From: Bacillus pseudomycoides DSM 12442
Lineage (GTDB): Bacteria > Bacillota > Bacilli > Bacillales > Bacillaceae_G
DNA: 64,000 nucleotides
Assembly (NCBI RefSeq): GCF_000161455.1
Contig: NZ_CM000745.1
Coordinates: 1,464,063-1,528,062 of the forward strand
Direction: 5' to 3'
This document shows, in pieces, positions 7,205 to 15,690 of this stretch. The number at the start of each line of letters is the position of its first letter. Position 1 is the first letter of the stretch. The position numbers were made by a program, and so were the translations under genes. The notes below the pieces were generated by a model. The model had not been told where the DNA came from. It worked only from the letters and a program-made list of their open reading frames with translations, and did not search any database.

Positions 7205-7259
7205 TATATATGGATCATACTTAAGAGCGGGGTTGTAACGGAGAAAGAAGGGGAATGAA

Positions 7260-7511
7260 ATGAGTGAGTTAATAGAAAAGGTGGCGTTACAATTAATTCT
7301 TTCTGTTCCATCAAAAAAACAAAGGATCGTTAACAAAAAATTCAAGTTACTAAGAAAACAAAAGTGGTTTCAAGATAAATATGATACCACTGTGATGTTT
7401 CAACCAGAGGTAAGAGAGTTTATTATGAAATACGATATTGAAAAGATGTTAAAAAGTGATTTAGAAATTATGATATTTCAGAAAGAATTGAATGGAATAT
7501 TGATAAAGTAA
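7260..7511 (+). CDS. Hypothetical protein, 83 aa
   Basis: A lysine-rich soluble protein of 83 residues with a ribosome site (GAAGGGG) close before the ATG. No signal peptide, membrane segment or recognisable motif. I cannot name the family. A bcr1-like repeat begins within a few bases of its stop codon, so the C-terminus may have been shaped by that insertion. Confidence 0.5.
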   Translation: MSELIEKVALQLILSVPSKKQRIVNKKFKLLRKQKWFQDKYDTTVMFQPEVREFIMKYDIEKMLKSDLEIMIFQKELNGILIK

Positions 7512-7514
7512 TTT

Positions 7515-7672
7515 GTTATCCCGCTATTCGCGGGCAGTAAGACCCCCACCTCAAAATTCAGCGAAAGCAAAGAAGTTAGGTGGGGGATTAACTGCGCGCA
7601 AATGCCTGATTGGTGAAGGCTAATAATCAGTGGGGATGAAGAAGTCCCCTCCTGATTAAAGTTTCATTTTAT
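7515..7672. repeat. bcr1-like repeat, near full length
   Basis: Starts at TTATCCCGCTATTCGCGGGCAG and ends at TTTCATTTTAT. It carries the 5' hairpin (GACCCCCACCTC / GTTAGGTGGGGG) and the 3' hairpin near AATCAGTGGGGA / TCCCCTCCTGATT. It fills most of the 265-base gap between the neighbouring genes. Same family as the copies at 1849, 9772, 15315 and 49136. Confidence 0.8.
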
Positions 7673-7776
7673 TAAATCACGAACTCTCCCTTCTGAAAAA
7701 AGGTTTTTTAAGAGCATACGCTGTATATAGTTATTATTTACTTCTTTAAAAAATTGATAGCTAAGGAGGAATAATA

Positions 7777-9756
7777 ATGAAAGCGATTACTGAAGGTGTG
7801 TTGTTATGGGAGCCATCACAGCAACAAATAGAAAGCTCAGGTGTCAGTCTTTTCATGAAATGGCTCAAACAAGAGAAGGGGCTATCTTTTGGAAATCAAA
7901 CGGAACTATGGAAATGGTCTGTTGAAGAACTTGAAGCGTTCTGGGAAAGTATTTGGAATTATTGCGAAGTTATTTCTACTACACCGTATCATCAAGTTTT
8001 AGAATCAAGAAAGATGCCCGGGGCAAAATGGTTCCCGGGTGCTACTTTAAATTATGCGGAACATATTTTTCGAAATGCAAGAAAAAATAAACCGGCAGTA
8101 ATTTTTCAATCAGAAACCACTCCGAGAACAGAATTAAGCTGGAAAGAACTTCAGGAAAAGACAGCGATGGTGGCCAATTCTCTAAAGGAATTAGGGGTTA
8201 AACCAGGAGACCGTGTTGTGGCTTATATGCCTAACGTTCCTGAAACTATAATTGCTTTTTTAGCATGTGCCAGCATTGGAGCGGTTTGGTCCAGCTGTTC
8301 TCCTGATTTCGGGACAAATACTGTTATTGATCGATTTAAACAAATTGAACCGACAATTTTATTTGCAGTCGATGGGTATTCCTATAATAGTAAAATTCAG
8401 AATAGAATAACAAATGTTTCGGAAATTCAATCGAGCCTACCTACCTTAAAGCAGACAGTTTTAATCCCTTATGTTGGCAGTAATGATTCTGAATTGAATA
8501 ATCGTACAATGTATTGGAATGACCTATTGCGAGGAGATTGTGATCTTGTTTTCGAAAAGGTCCCATTTGATCATCCTCTTTGGATTTTATTTTCTTCTGG
8601 AACGACAGGGTTGCCAAAGCCAATTGTACAAAGTCAAGGTGGAATATTATTAGAACAGCTTAAGACATTATTAGTTGAGCAAGGTGTTAACCGAGATGAT
8701 GTGTTTTTTTGGTTTACAACGACAGGGTGGATGATGTGGAATCTTTTAGTGGGTGGTCTTTTAGCTGGAGGTACAATTGTTTTATATGACGGCAGCCCAT
8801 CTTATCCTAGTATACATAGATTATGGGATCTTGCCGAAGAAGTTGGTGTGACTTTCTTTGGTACAAGTGCCGGTTTCCTAAGTGCATGTATGAAATTTGG
8901 GATTAAGCCGAAAGAAAGAAACAGTTTTTCTAAGTTAAAGGCTATTTGTTCAACTGGTTCACCTCTACCTGTGGAAGGGTTTTTATGGGTATATGAAAAT
9001 GTGAAAACAGATGTATGGCTTGTTTCGACCAGTGGAGGAACTGATGTATGTACTGCATTTGTTGGTGGCTCTCCTATATTGCCTGTTTATGCAGGTGAAA
9101 TACAAACTCGTTCTTTAGGTGCAAACGTACAATCATTTGATGATGAAGGGAATTCGATTACTAATGAAGTTGGGGAGTTGGTTATAGCTTCTCCAATGCC
9201 ATCTATGCCTATATATTTATGGGGAGATGACAATAATAAGCGTTATCTTGAAAGTTATTTTGAGATGTATCCAGGGATTTGGAGACATGGTGATTGGATT
9301 AAATTTGATGATAAAGGCAGCTGTGTCATTTTCGGGCGATCAGACTCTACGATCAATCGGCTAGGGGTACGTCTAGGGACGAGCGAAATCTATCGTGTAG
9401 TTGAGTCCCTGGATGCCATTATAGAGAGTTTAGTAGTGGATTTAGAGCTCCTTGGACGTAGATCATTTATGCCGCTATTTGTGGTATTAAAACCTGAAGT
9501 AAATATGAGTGATAACTTAAAAGAAACAATAAGAGCTGAAATAAAACAAAAAGTTTCGCCTCGGTTTGCCCCTGACGAAATTTACGTAGTAGAGCAAATT
9601 CCGAAAACATTGAGTGGAAAAAAACTAGAAGTCCCAATTCGCAAAATTCTATTAGGATTTCCGGCAGAAAAGGTAGTCAATCAAGGTTCCATGGCGAATC
9701 CTGAATCATTAAGCTTTTTTATGGATTTAGCACGAATTATAAATAAGCAAGAATAA
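7777..9756 (+). CDS. Acetoacetate-CoA ligase (acetoacetyl-CoA synthetase)
   Basis: 659 residues, the usual length for this family of the ANL superfamily. Motifs in order: the acetyl-CoA-synthetase-type N-terminal region with MPGAKWFPGATLNYAEHIF, the P-loop FSSGTTGLPKPIVQSQGG near residue 272, the hinge GRSDSTINRLGVRLGTSEIY, and the C-terminal catalytic lysine in SGKKLEVP near residue 612. It activates acetoacetate (or a similar acid) with ATP and CoA in the cytoplasm. A ribosome site (AAGGAGGAA) fixes the start. It stands alone between two bcr1-like repeats, so its expression is probably independent. Confidence 0.9.
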   Translation: MKAITEGVLLWEPSQQQIESSGVSLFMKWLKQEKGLSFGNQTELWKWSVEELEAFWESIWNYCEVISTTPYHQVLESRKMPGAKWFPGATLNYAEHIFRNARKNKPAVIFQSETTPRTELSWKELQEKTAMVANSLKELGVKPGDRVVAYMPNVPETIIAFLACASIGAVWSSCSPDFGTNTVIDRFKQIEPTILFAVDGYSYNSKIQNRITNVSEIQSSLPTLKQTVLIPYVGSNDSELNNRTMYWNDLLRGDCDLVFEKVPFDHPLWILFSSGTTGLPKPIVQSQGGILLEQLKTLLVEQGVNRDDVFFWFTTTGWMMWNLLVGGLLAGGTIVLYDGSPSYPSIHRLWDLAEEVGVTFFGTSAGFLSACMKFGIKPKERNSFSKLKAICSTGSPLPVEGFLWVYENVKTDVWLVSTSGGTDVCTAFVGGSPILPVYAGEIQTRSLGANVQSFDDEGNSITNEVGELVIASPMPSMPIYLWGDDNNKRYLESYFEMYPGIWRHGDWIKFDDKGSCVIFGRSDSTINRLGVRLGTSEIYRVVESLDAIIESLVVDLELLGRRSFMPLFVVLKPEVNMSDNLKETIRAEIKQKVSPRFAPDEIYVVEQIPKTLSGKKLEVPIRKILLGFPAEKVVNQGSMANPESLSFFMDLARIINKQE

Positions 9757-9771
9757 TAGAGTTCTTCCTTA

Positions 9772-9925
9772 TTTATCCTGCTATTCGTGGGCAGTAAGAT
9801 CTCCATCTCAAGATTCAAAGAAAAACGAGGAAGGTAGGTGGGGATCGGGCTGCCCGTAAAAAAACGATTGGTGAGGGCTAATAATCAGTGGTGGATGAAG
9901 AAAACCCCCACTGATTAAAGTTTCA
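9772..9925. repeat. bcr1-like repeat
   Basis: Begins TTTATCCTGCTATTCGTGGGCAG and ends with the 3' hairpin ATCAGTGGTGG / CCCCCACTGATT and AAAGTTTC. Both internal hairpins are present with diverged sequence. The right TTTAT is not intact here. Confidence 0.75.
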
Positions 9926-9976
9926 AAGGAGTTGTATTGAGACATTCATTTATGGAATATAGAAGGAGGATAGATA

Positions 9977-10828
9977 GTGATTGCAATAGAGAGAATTCAG
10001 GGAAATGATATACCGCATCTTATAAATTTATCTGAATCAGTTGGATGGGATTATAGCTCAGAAGAAATTAAAACAATTGTTAATTCTGGAATTATATATG
10101 GTGGGAAAAATAAGCAAGGTGAAATAATCGCTAGTGCAGCTATCATCCTATATGGAGAGAAACTAGCATCTATTGGTATGGTTATTGTACATCCTCAGTA
10201 TAAAGGAAAGGGGATTGGAGGGGAAATTACAGAGGCTTGTATAAGAAGTGTTTCAGAAAAGACATCGATTATGCTTATTGCTACAGAAGAAGGAAGACCT
10301 TTATATGAGAGATTAGGTTTTCAAGTGGTTAGTCATGTTTCAAAGTATATATGTAATCAGTATGTAACTCCTAAAGATTACGATAGAAATGAGCAACATA
10401 TTTTTATGGATTATGATAAGGGAGATAGTAATTGGATTGTGAAGTTAGATGAAGCCGCTTTCGGGGTAAATAGAAGTAATTTTATACAGAGAAGAATTGA
10501 ACAATCTGAGCAATGTATAGTTGTAAAAGACAAAGAAAAGTATATTGTGGGATATGGAATGAGCGTACAAACTCCAGAAAATAGAATTATAGGATCAATT
10601 GTCGCGCCGAATGATCATATCGCAACTACAATTGTTCATCATTTGGCAAAAGATTATAAAGGAAAGCTTAGAATTGATGTACCAGAAGGAAAAGAATTTT
10701 TTATGACAGTGCTCGAGACAGTTGGATTTCAAAAGGTAAATCAACCACCAATTATGTTGAAAAACAGCACTCGATTTTTGAAAAGAAATGGTGAATTATA
10801 TGGAATTGCTGCACAGATATTTGGATGA
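9977..10828 (+). CDS. GNAT N-acetyltransferase, two-domain
   Basis: 283 residues from GTG at 9977, behind AGAAGGAGGA. The N-terminal half is a GNAT domain with the acetyl-CoA loop YKGKGIGGEI near residue 76. The C-terminal half resembles the extra domain of YitH-type acetyltransferases. The acceptor substrate cannot be read from sequence. It is a single-gene unit ending in a strong hairpin. Confidence 0.85.
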   Translation: MIAIERIQGNDIPHLINLSESVGWDYSSEEIKTIVNSGIIYGGKNKQGEIIASAAIILYGEKLASIGMVIVHPQYKGKGIGGEITEACIRSVSEKTSIMLIATEEGRPLYERLGFQVVSHVSKYICNQYVTPKDYDRNEQHIFMDYDKGDSNWIVKLDEAAFGVNRSNFIQRRIEQSEQCIVVKDKEKYIVGYGMSVQTPENRIIGSIVAPNDHIATTIVHHLAKDYKGKLRIDVPEGKEFFMTVLETVGFQKVNQPPIMLKNSTRFLKRNGELYGIAAQIFG

Positions 10829-10859
10829 AAAAGATTCCTTTTTTAAAAGGAATCTTTTT
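10828..10859. terminator. Bidirectional terminator between convergent genes
   Basis: AAAAGATTCCTTTTTTAAAAGGAATCTTTTTAA. A/T runs on both sides let it serve the acetyltransferase (+) and the isochorismatase-like gene (-). Confidence 0.85.
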
Positions 10860-10879
10860 AATTTATAAATGTGATTTTT

Positions 10880-11440
10880 CTATTCTCGATATTGATTATG
10901 AATAGGGGAAAATAGATCTTCTTCGACATCTCTAACAACAGAAAAATGATCCACATTATAATGACCATGTAGTGTTTTATTATGATGTTCAATAATTTTT
11001 TTGGCTGATAAAATCGTAGAATCATTCGTGGAATGCCCATTTTTAATTAAAGTGACATCAAATCCCTGTACAGTTGCTGTTCTAACGGCAGTATCAATAC
11101 AATGCTCTGTTTTGCAGCCGCCTATAACGAGATGAACAATTTCTTTCTCTTTTAAAATGGCGTGTAAAGAGGTGTTATAAAATGAATTGGTTGCTTGTTT
11201 GTCTATGATTTGTGCTGCATGCGGAATTCTGAGTTCCTCATGTACTTGAAATCCTTTCCCCATGCCAGAAGCAACATCAGTATCTCTGACGAAAATAATA
11301 AGAGCATTGGATTGAATTGCTTTTTGAATGGCTATATTTATGTTCGTTAATAATTGCTCTTTATGAAATACTGCAGATTCTTGCTCGTTTCCATCAATAA
11401 GTTCTTGTTGAGCATCAATAATTAATAGAGCTTGTTTCAT
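10880..11440 (-). CDS. Isochorismatase-family cysteine hydrolase
   Basis: 186 residues. The catalytic triad is visible as Asp9 (LIIDAQQ), Lys81 (DKQATNSF) and Cys114 (GGCKTEHCIDTAVR). This family includes nicotinamidases, isochorismatases and N-carbamoyl hydrolases; the sequence does not settle which. The start has an AGGAGAAATATA ribosome site. No operon partner on this strand. Confidence 0.9.
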   Translation of the reverse strand: MKQALLIIDAQQELIDGNEQESAVFHKEQLLTNINIAIQKAIQSNALIIFVRDTDVASGMGKGFQVHEELRIPHAAQIIDKQATNSFYNTSLHAILKEKEIVHLVIGGCKTEHCIDTAVRTATVQGFDVTLIKNGHSTNDSTILSAKKIIEHHNKTLHGHYNVDHFSVVRDVEEDLFSPIHNQYRE

Positions 11441-11514
11441 TATATTTCTCCTTTTTATTTCGTGATTTGTAGGTAATAAGTTTGTCTCGATGTTTAGAAT
11501 ATAGATAGAGAGAC

Positions 11515-11560
11515 AGGTACGGAATAAAGAAAATTCCCGTTGATTAAAGTTACACTTTAT
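11515..11560. repeat. Decayed bcr1-like 3' end
   Basis: AATTCCCGTTGATTAAAG followed by TTACACTTTAT resembles the right end of the bcr1-like copies (CCCACTGATTAAAGTTTCACTTTAT). Only this end is recognisable. The rest of the 11441-11814 gap holds nothing I can support. Confidence 0.4.
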
Positions 11561-11814
11561 TTATTTCGTGATGCTGTACATGAATCCTTTTTATATAAGG
11601 GAATTATTTCATTTTCTTTATTGATCTTCACATCATGTAATACCTTACAATATAACCAAGGAGAGAAAGTGAAAATTAGTGAAGTATTTAGTGTTGTTTT
11701 TATCTTTTAGGAAATCAAGAAATCTAAGAGAGATTGTCAAAGAAAATTCATTCTCATAAAGCCTAAAAAAATGTATGATAGGAAGTGGAGAATTTTTTGG
11801 TAGGTGGGAACAGC

Positions 11815-12075
11815 ATGCAAACGGTACAAGAATATCTTTCATTCTTACACACAAAAGGATTTAAATTATCAGAGGACGCACAAGGGTTTATTATGTTTGG
11901 TCAAGGGTATACTGGTGCGTCGGATGGGATTGTGAATGCAGCGATTGAGGCAACAATTAAACATCAACTACAATTTGATGGTAGTTATTTTATCGCTTTA
12001 TTGGAGCGTTTGAAGGAAGAGGAAATTACTGATAAAAAAAGCGCAAAGGCTTTCATGTGGACGTTACAAGCGTAA
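11815..12075 (+). CDS. Small conserved protein, possibly DUF6123
   Basis: 86 residues counting from ATG 11815, which has GGTGGG at a good distance; an in-frame GTG 30 bases upstream is less likely. Sequence begins MQTVQEYLSFLHTKGF. Helical, soluble, no known motif. I believe this is a Bacillus family of unknown function (possibly DUF6123), not certain. Convergent with the EamA gene, only two bases between the two ends. Confidence 0.65.
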   Translation: MQTVQEYLSFLHTKGFKLSEDAQGFIMFGQGYTGASDGIVNAAIEATIKHQLQFDGSYFIALLERLKEEEITDKKSAKAFMWTLQA

Positions 12076-12077
12076 CA

Positions 12078-12984
12078 TCACGCAGCCTGCGCTTCTTTTT
12101 TTGCTTTTGAAGGAAGTTCAACGAAGATCATGCCTAAGAAAATACAAAGGCAACCAAGTACTGTGGGAATAGAAAGTTGTTCGTTTGCGACAAGAACACC
12201 TGTTAATGCAGCAAAGACAGGTTCCATTGCGAAAATAATGGCAACTCTTGTTGGAGAGGTGTGTTTTTGCGCAGCTGTTTGAATAAAAAAAGCGATGGAT
12301 GTTGCGAACACGGATGTTGCAAGTAGAGCAAATAAAAAAGCAGAATTCGTCCATAAAGAGATTGAAAATAACTTTTTCCAGTCCTCGAATAAAAAAGCGC
12401 AGATAGAAGAGAAAATTCCAACAGATAATACTTGAGATGTGCTTAATAATAAAGGGGATATTTTTTTAGAAAAGACTCCGTTAATGAGAATATGGGCTGC
12501 AAAAGCAATTGCACAGCCGAGAACAAGTATATCACCAATATTCAATTGAAAAGAATCACCAGCGGTTAGTAAATATAAGCCTGCTGTTGCAGCAGTAATG
12601 CCAAGTATGATAAAAGGTGTAACTCTTTGTTTTAAAAAGATAAATGAAAGAATCGGAACCATAACAATGCTGAGTCCAGTTAAAAATCCTGCTTTAGAAG
12701 AAGTGGTATAGAGTAATCCAAATGTTTGTAATAAATAACCGATAAATAAGAAGAATCCGATAATTAAACCAGCAATGCTACTATGTTGAACTTCTTGTTT
12801 TGAAGTTTTTTTCGAGAATATAAATTGGACAAATAATAAAATGATTCCAGCAAATAAAAAGCGAATACCATTAAAAGTAAATGGCCCAACAAATGACATT
12901 GCATTTTGAACGACAACAAATGTGGCTCCCCAAATAAAGCAGACAAATAATAAAGCGAGAGGAGCAATCCATCCTTTTTTTCAC
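12078..12984 (-). pseudogene. EamA/DMT-family transporter with an early frameshift
   Basis: The main frame (12078-12899) encodes most of a ten-helix EamA transporter. Reading upstream in the same frame gives WIAPLALLFVCFIWGATFVV, the expected first helix, but hits a stop before any start codon. A GTG at 12984 with a GGGGG ribosome site leads into a run of seven A (T7 at 12975-12981 on the plus strand); six A would give GTG AAA AAA GGA TGG ATT and a complete protein. So a one-base homopolymer insertion separates start from body. It may be inactive, rescued by slippage on A7, or a sequence error. It follows the RNase HI-like gene. Confidence 0.75.
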
Positions 12985-12997
12985 ACTAAAACCCCCA

Positions 12998-13384
12998 TTA
13001 ATTTTGTAAAATGGCTTTTCTTGCTAATTCATCGGCAACTTTGTTTTGACTATTTGGAATCCACTTTATAAAGAAAAGATCAAAGCTTTTGATGTACGCT
13101 AGTGCTTCTTCTAAAAGTGGTGCATACGTTTTGTTTTTTGCATATTCTTTTTCTACAGCACGTTCAACAAGCTGTGAATCTGTGCGAAAAGATACAATGC
13201 TATAATTATGTTCCATGCAATATTTTAATGCGACCAGTAATGCATGATATTCAGCTTCATGGTTGGACATGATTCCAAGCGGCAGTGATAATTGCACAGG
13301 TGGCTGCACACCTTTAATAAAAACCCCAGCACCAGAAGGACCTGGATTTCCCTTTGATGCACCATCAATATATACTTCAATCAA
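12998..13384 (-). CDS. RNase HI-like protein (YpdQ-like)
   Basis: 128 residues, a compact RNase H fold. All four acidic positions are present: Asp7 (YIDGASKGNPG), Glu45 (NHEAEYHALL), Asp69 (RTDSQLV) and Asp118 (NKVADELARKA). Members cut RNA in RNA-DNA hybrids, though activity of the B. subtilis relatives is not firmly established. The position, near QueT/YpdP and YpeP homologues, fits YpdQ. It is upstream of, and probably co-transcribed with, the EamA gene. Confidence 0.85.
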   Translation of the reverse strand: MIEVYIDGASKGNPGPSGAGVFIKGVQPPVQLSLPLGIMSNHEAEYHALLVALKYCMEHNYSIVSFRTDSQLVERAVEKEYAKNKTYAPLLEEALAYIKSFDLFFIKWIPNSQNKVADELARKAILQN

Positions 13385-13429
13385 AATTGAATACCTCCAT
13401 TATTATATAGCGTTAGCTGATAGTAATCA

Positions 13430-13458
13430 CCCCGCCTAAAAACTTCTAGGGGCGGGGG
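13430..13458. repeat. GC-rich hairpin between minus-strand genes
   Basis: CCCCGCC, an 11-12-base loop, then GGGGCGGGG. No T-run follows on either strand, so it may be an imperfect terminator for the aldose-epimerase gene or a processing/stability hairpin. Confidence 0.45.
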
Positions 13459-13479
13459 ATAGAATATGAAAAATGCACT

Positions 13480-14352
13480 TTATCCAATTGTAATGCTGTA
13501 GCGACATGTAAACGTTTCATTTGCTTGTAAGGATTGTACGCCTTTTTTCTCTTTGAAATCTTTAGCTGGTTCTACTTCATCAGCAATTCCATACCACGGT
13601 TCGATACATAAGAAAGGAGCGTCATTTTCTAGTGTCCACACACCAACCAATGGGAAACCTTCAAATGCTACTTTTACAAACTTATTATGTTTATGAGAGC
13701 GAATGGAAATTTCATTTGTATTCATATTTTCAAAAATAAGGGCATCATTTTTGAATAAATCGTATGTAAGTGGTAATTCTGTCTTGTTTTCAACCATTAG
13801 TTGTTTTTCTTTTGAAAGAAATGGTCCTTTTAGAACGTTTGTTTCTAAATGTTCAGGGCCATTAAATGATAAATGGTAATCTGTAAATGATTCATCTTCT
13901 ATTAAAGGACAATTGAAGCCTGGATGTGCTCCGATAGAAAAGAACATTTCTTTTGAAGTAGGGTTGATAACTTCATAAGTAACATGTATATTTTGCTCGT
14001 CTAGTTCATAAGAAACACGTAACTCAAATTCGTACGGATATTTTTGTAAAGTTTCTTGATTACTAGTGACTGCATAAGTAATTTTTGTTTCACTTTGCTC
14101 TTTTACTGAAAATGTAAGATCGCGAGCGAAGCCGTGCTGTGTTAATGAATAAGGTTTACCATCTACATAATATATATTGTCCACTAATCTACCGACAATT
14201 GGGAATAAAATTGGTGCACGGCGCCCCCAATAGTTAGGATTTCCTTGCCACATATATTCTGTGTTGTCTTCTTTTAAGCGAACGCTTTGTAACTCTGCAC
14301 CTTTTTCAGAGATGGAAACGATCACTTTTTCGTTTTGAATTGTTGCTGTCAT
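13480..14352 (-). CDS. Aldose 1-epimerase (GalM/LacX-like) family protein
   Basis: 290 residues of beta-sandwich type. Features include GRRAPILFPIVGRL near residue 43, TQHGFARD with the first catalytic-type His, GAHPGFNCP with the second, and CIEPWYGIAD near the C-terminus. The family interconverts anomers of sugars or hexose phosphates. LacX-like members are the closest in length. Single gene, ribosome site GGAGGTTTC before the ATG. Confidence 0.85.
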   Translation of the reverse strand: MTATIQNEKVIVSISEKGAELQSVRLKEDNTEYMWQGNPNYWGRRAPILFPIVGRLVDNIYYVDGKPYSLTQHGFARDLTFSVKEQSETKITYAVTSNQETLQKYPYEFELRVSYELDEQNIHVTYEVINPTSKEMFFSIGAHPGFNCPLIEDESFTDYHLSFNGPEHLETNVLKGPFLSKEKQLMVENKTELPLTYDLFKNDALIFENMNTNEISIRSHKHNKFVKVAFEGFPLVGVWTLENDAPFLCIEPWYGIADEVEPAKDFKEKKGVQSLQANETFTCRYSITIG

Positions 14353-14484
14353 GAAGTGAAACCTCCTAAATCTTTCATATTCTTTATTATACGTGGTCTA
14401 TAAGAAAAAGGGTAGTGGATGGTAGGAATCTATTGACGAATGGTTTGCTATTGCGTACAATATAAAATTGTTGTTTAAAAACGA

Positions 14485-14524
14485 ATCACGTGGTTCGAAA
14501 CCATCCCACGTAAAAAAACTAAGG
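14485..14524 (+). promoter_or_regulatory. preQ1-I riboswitch
   Basis: Stem ACGTGG (14488-14493) / CCACGT (14506-14511) with loop TTCGAAACCATC, followed by the A-rich tail AAAAAAACTA that continues into AAGGAG. The A-rich tail and ACTA form the pseudoknot in the known class. The ribosome site lies directly in and after the 3' pseudoknot strand, so preQ1 binding would hide it and shut off translation of the downstream transporter. Confidence 0.9.
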
Positions 14525-14534
14525 AGATTTTGTC

Positions 14535-15020
14535 ATGAATATAAAAACATTAGTTGGTAATGGTATTTTAGCAGCATTATATATTGCTGTTTCAGCACTT
14601 ATTCAGCCGTTTGGCTTTACGAATGTACAATTTCGTATTTCGGAGATGTTTAATCATCTCGTTGTATTTAATAAGAAATCAATTTATGGAATTGTCTTAG
14701 GGGTATTTTTAACAAATCTCTTTTTCTCACCTATGATTGCGTATGATTTAGTATTTGGAGTGGGGCAATCCATTCTTGCACTTCTTGCTACTATTATTTC
14801 CATGCGCTTTATTAAGGGTGTTTGGGCGCGCATGATTTTTAATACAGTTATCTTTACAGTTACAATGTTTATGATAGCGATTGAACTTCATCTTGCATTC
14901 GATCTGCCATTTTTATTTACATGGCTTACATGTGCAGCTGGTGAATTTGTCGTGATGGCAATTGGTATGCCTGTTATGTATTGGATTAATAAACGAGTGC
15001 AATTTGAAAAGGTGATGTAA
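14535..15020 (+). CDS. queT: QueT-type queuosine precursor transporter
   Basis: 161 residues, an integral membrane protein with about five or six helices. It starts MNIKTLVGNGILAALYIAVSAL and has the PFGFTNVQFRISEM stretch typical of the QueT family of ECF-type substrate-binding components. It brings preQ1/preQ0 or queuine-like bases into the cell for tRNA modification. The preQ1 riboswitch directly upstream fixes the assignment. A terminator follows, so it is a single-gene unit. Confidence 0.9.
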   Translation: MNIKTLVGNGILAALYIAVSALIQPFGFTNVQFRISEMFNHLVVFNKKSIYGIVLGVFLTNLFFSPMIAYDLVFGVGQSILALLATIISMRFIKGVWARMIFNTVIFTVTMFMIAIELHLAFDLPFLFTWLTCAAGEFVVMAIGMPVMYWINKRVQFEKVM

Positions 15021-15021
15021 T

Positions 15022-15070
15022 AAATAAAGAGGCTGAACCAAATCGAAAGGATTGGGTAGCCTCTTTATTT
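15022..15070 (+). terminator. Terminator after queT
   Basis: AATAAAGAGGCT / AGCCTCTTTATT stem with a T-rich tail; the arms also contain CCAAATC/GATTGGG. Confidence 0.85.
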
Positions 15071-15278
15071 GTATATAAGTAAGTTCTCTCAGTATATCTA
15101 ATAGCAGTAAAGAAACCGAGATTCAGAAAAAAATTGCATTTGTTGGATTAGGAACTTTAATGATTGTGATGTTAGAATTGATAGTTTTTTCATTACTATA
15201 ACACGTGTCTGAATTTTCTTTTTTGTTTTCGAAGAGGATAAGGGCTAAATCTAAGTTAGTATTTCTATAAGTAATCGC

Positions 15279-15319
15279 TTTATCCCGATTTGTGAGGACT
15301 GATTAAAGTTTCATTTTAT
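15279..15319. repeat. Minimal bcr1-like relic (both ends only)
   Basis: TTTATCCCGATT joined to TGTGAGGACTGATTAAAG then TTTCATTTTAT: the two ends of the repeat with the middle lost. It shares its right TTTAT with the left end of the full copy that follows. The rest of the gap (15071-15278) contains only a short frame with one hydrophobic segment and no start codon. Confidence 0.55.
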
Positions 15320-15471
15320 CCCGCATTAACGGACAGTAAGACCCCTACCTCAAGATCCAGAGAGAAATGAGGAAGATAGGTGGGGGATAACTGCTCGTAA
15401 AAGCCCGATTGGTTCAACTAACCATCAGTGGGGGATGAAGAAAAACCCCACTGATGGAAGTTTCACTTTAT
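15315..15471. repeat. bcr1-like repeat, full length, flanked by TTTAT
   Basis: 157 bases with TTTAT at each end, as described for bcr1 insertions. The 5' hairpin uses GACCCCTACCTC / GATAGGTGGGGG. The 3' hairpin is a perfect CCATCAGTGGGG / CCCCACTGATGG; other copies have TAATCAGTG / CACTGATTA at the same place, a paired change that argues for a functional RNA or DNA hairpin. Bases 15472-15690 hold nothing more than the promoter region of the next gene. Confidence 0.85.
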
Positions 15472-15690
15472 CTCAAAATTTTGAGGAGTTCAAAGGACTT
15501 TGATGGAGGATGAAGCCCTTCTAATCATACAGACGCTCCTCTTTCTTGTGAGTTAGGAGAGCAGTCTAAGTTAAGTTCAGATAATGGTAGTTACTTACAA
15601 TATGATTTGATTCATTCGCATATAATACTGTGACTCTTGGTAAAATATAATAAAATAAAAATATGAAGTCTTATATAAGGGGAAAATAGT

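Noticed and set aside
11740..11770. Fur box near GAAAATTCATTCTCA
   Set aside because: Too many mismatches to the Fur consensus, and the neighbouring genes have no iron link.
15115..15200. Short gene between queT and the bcr1-like repeat
   Set aside because: A frame with one hydrophobic stretch exists but it has no start codon or ribosome site; at best a relic too short to name.
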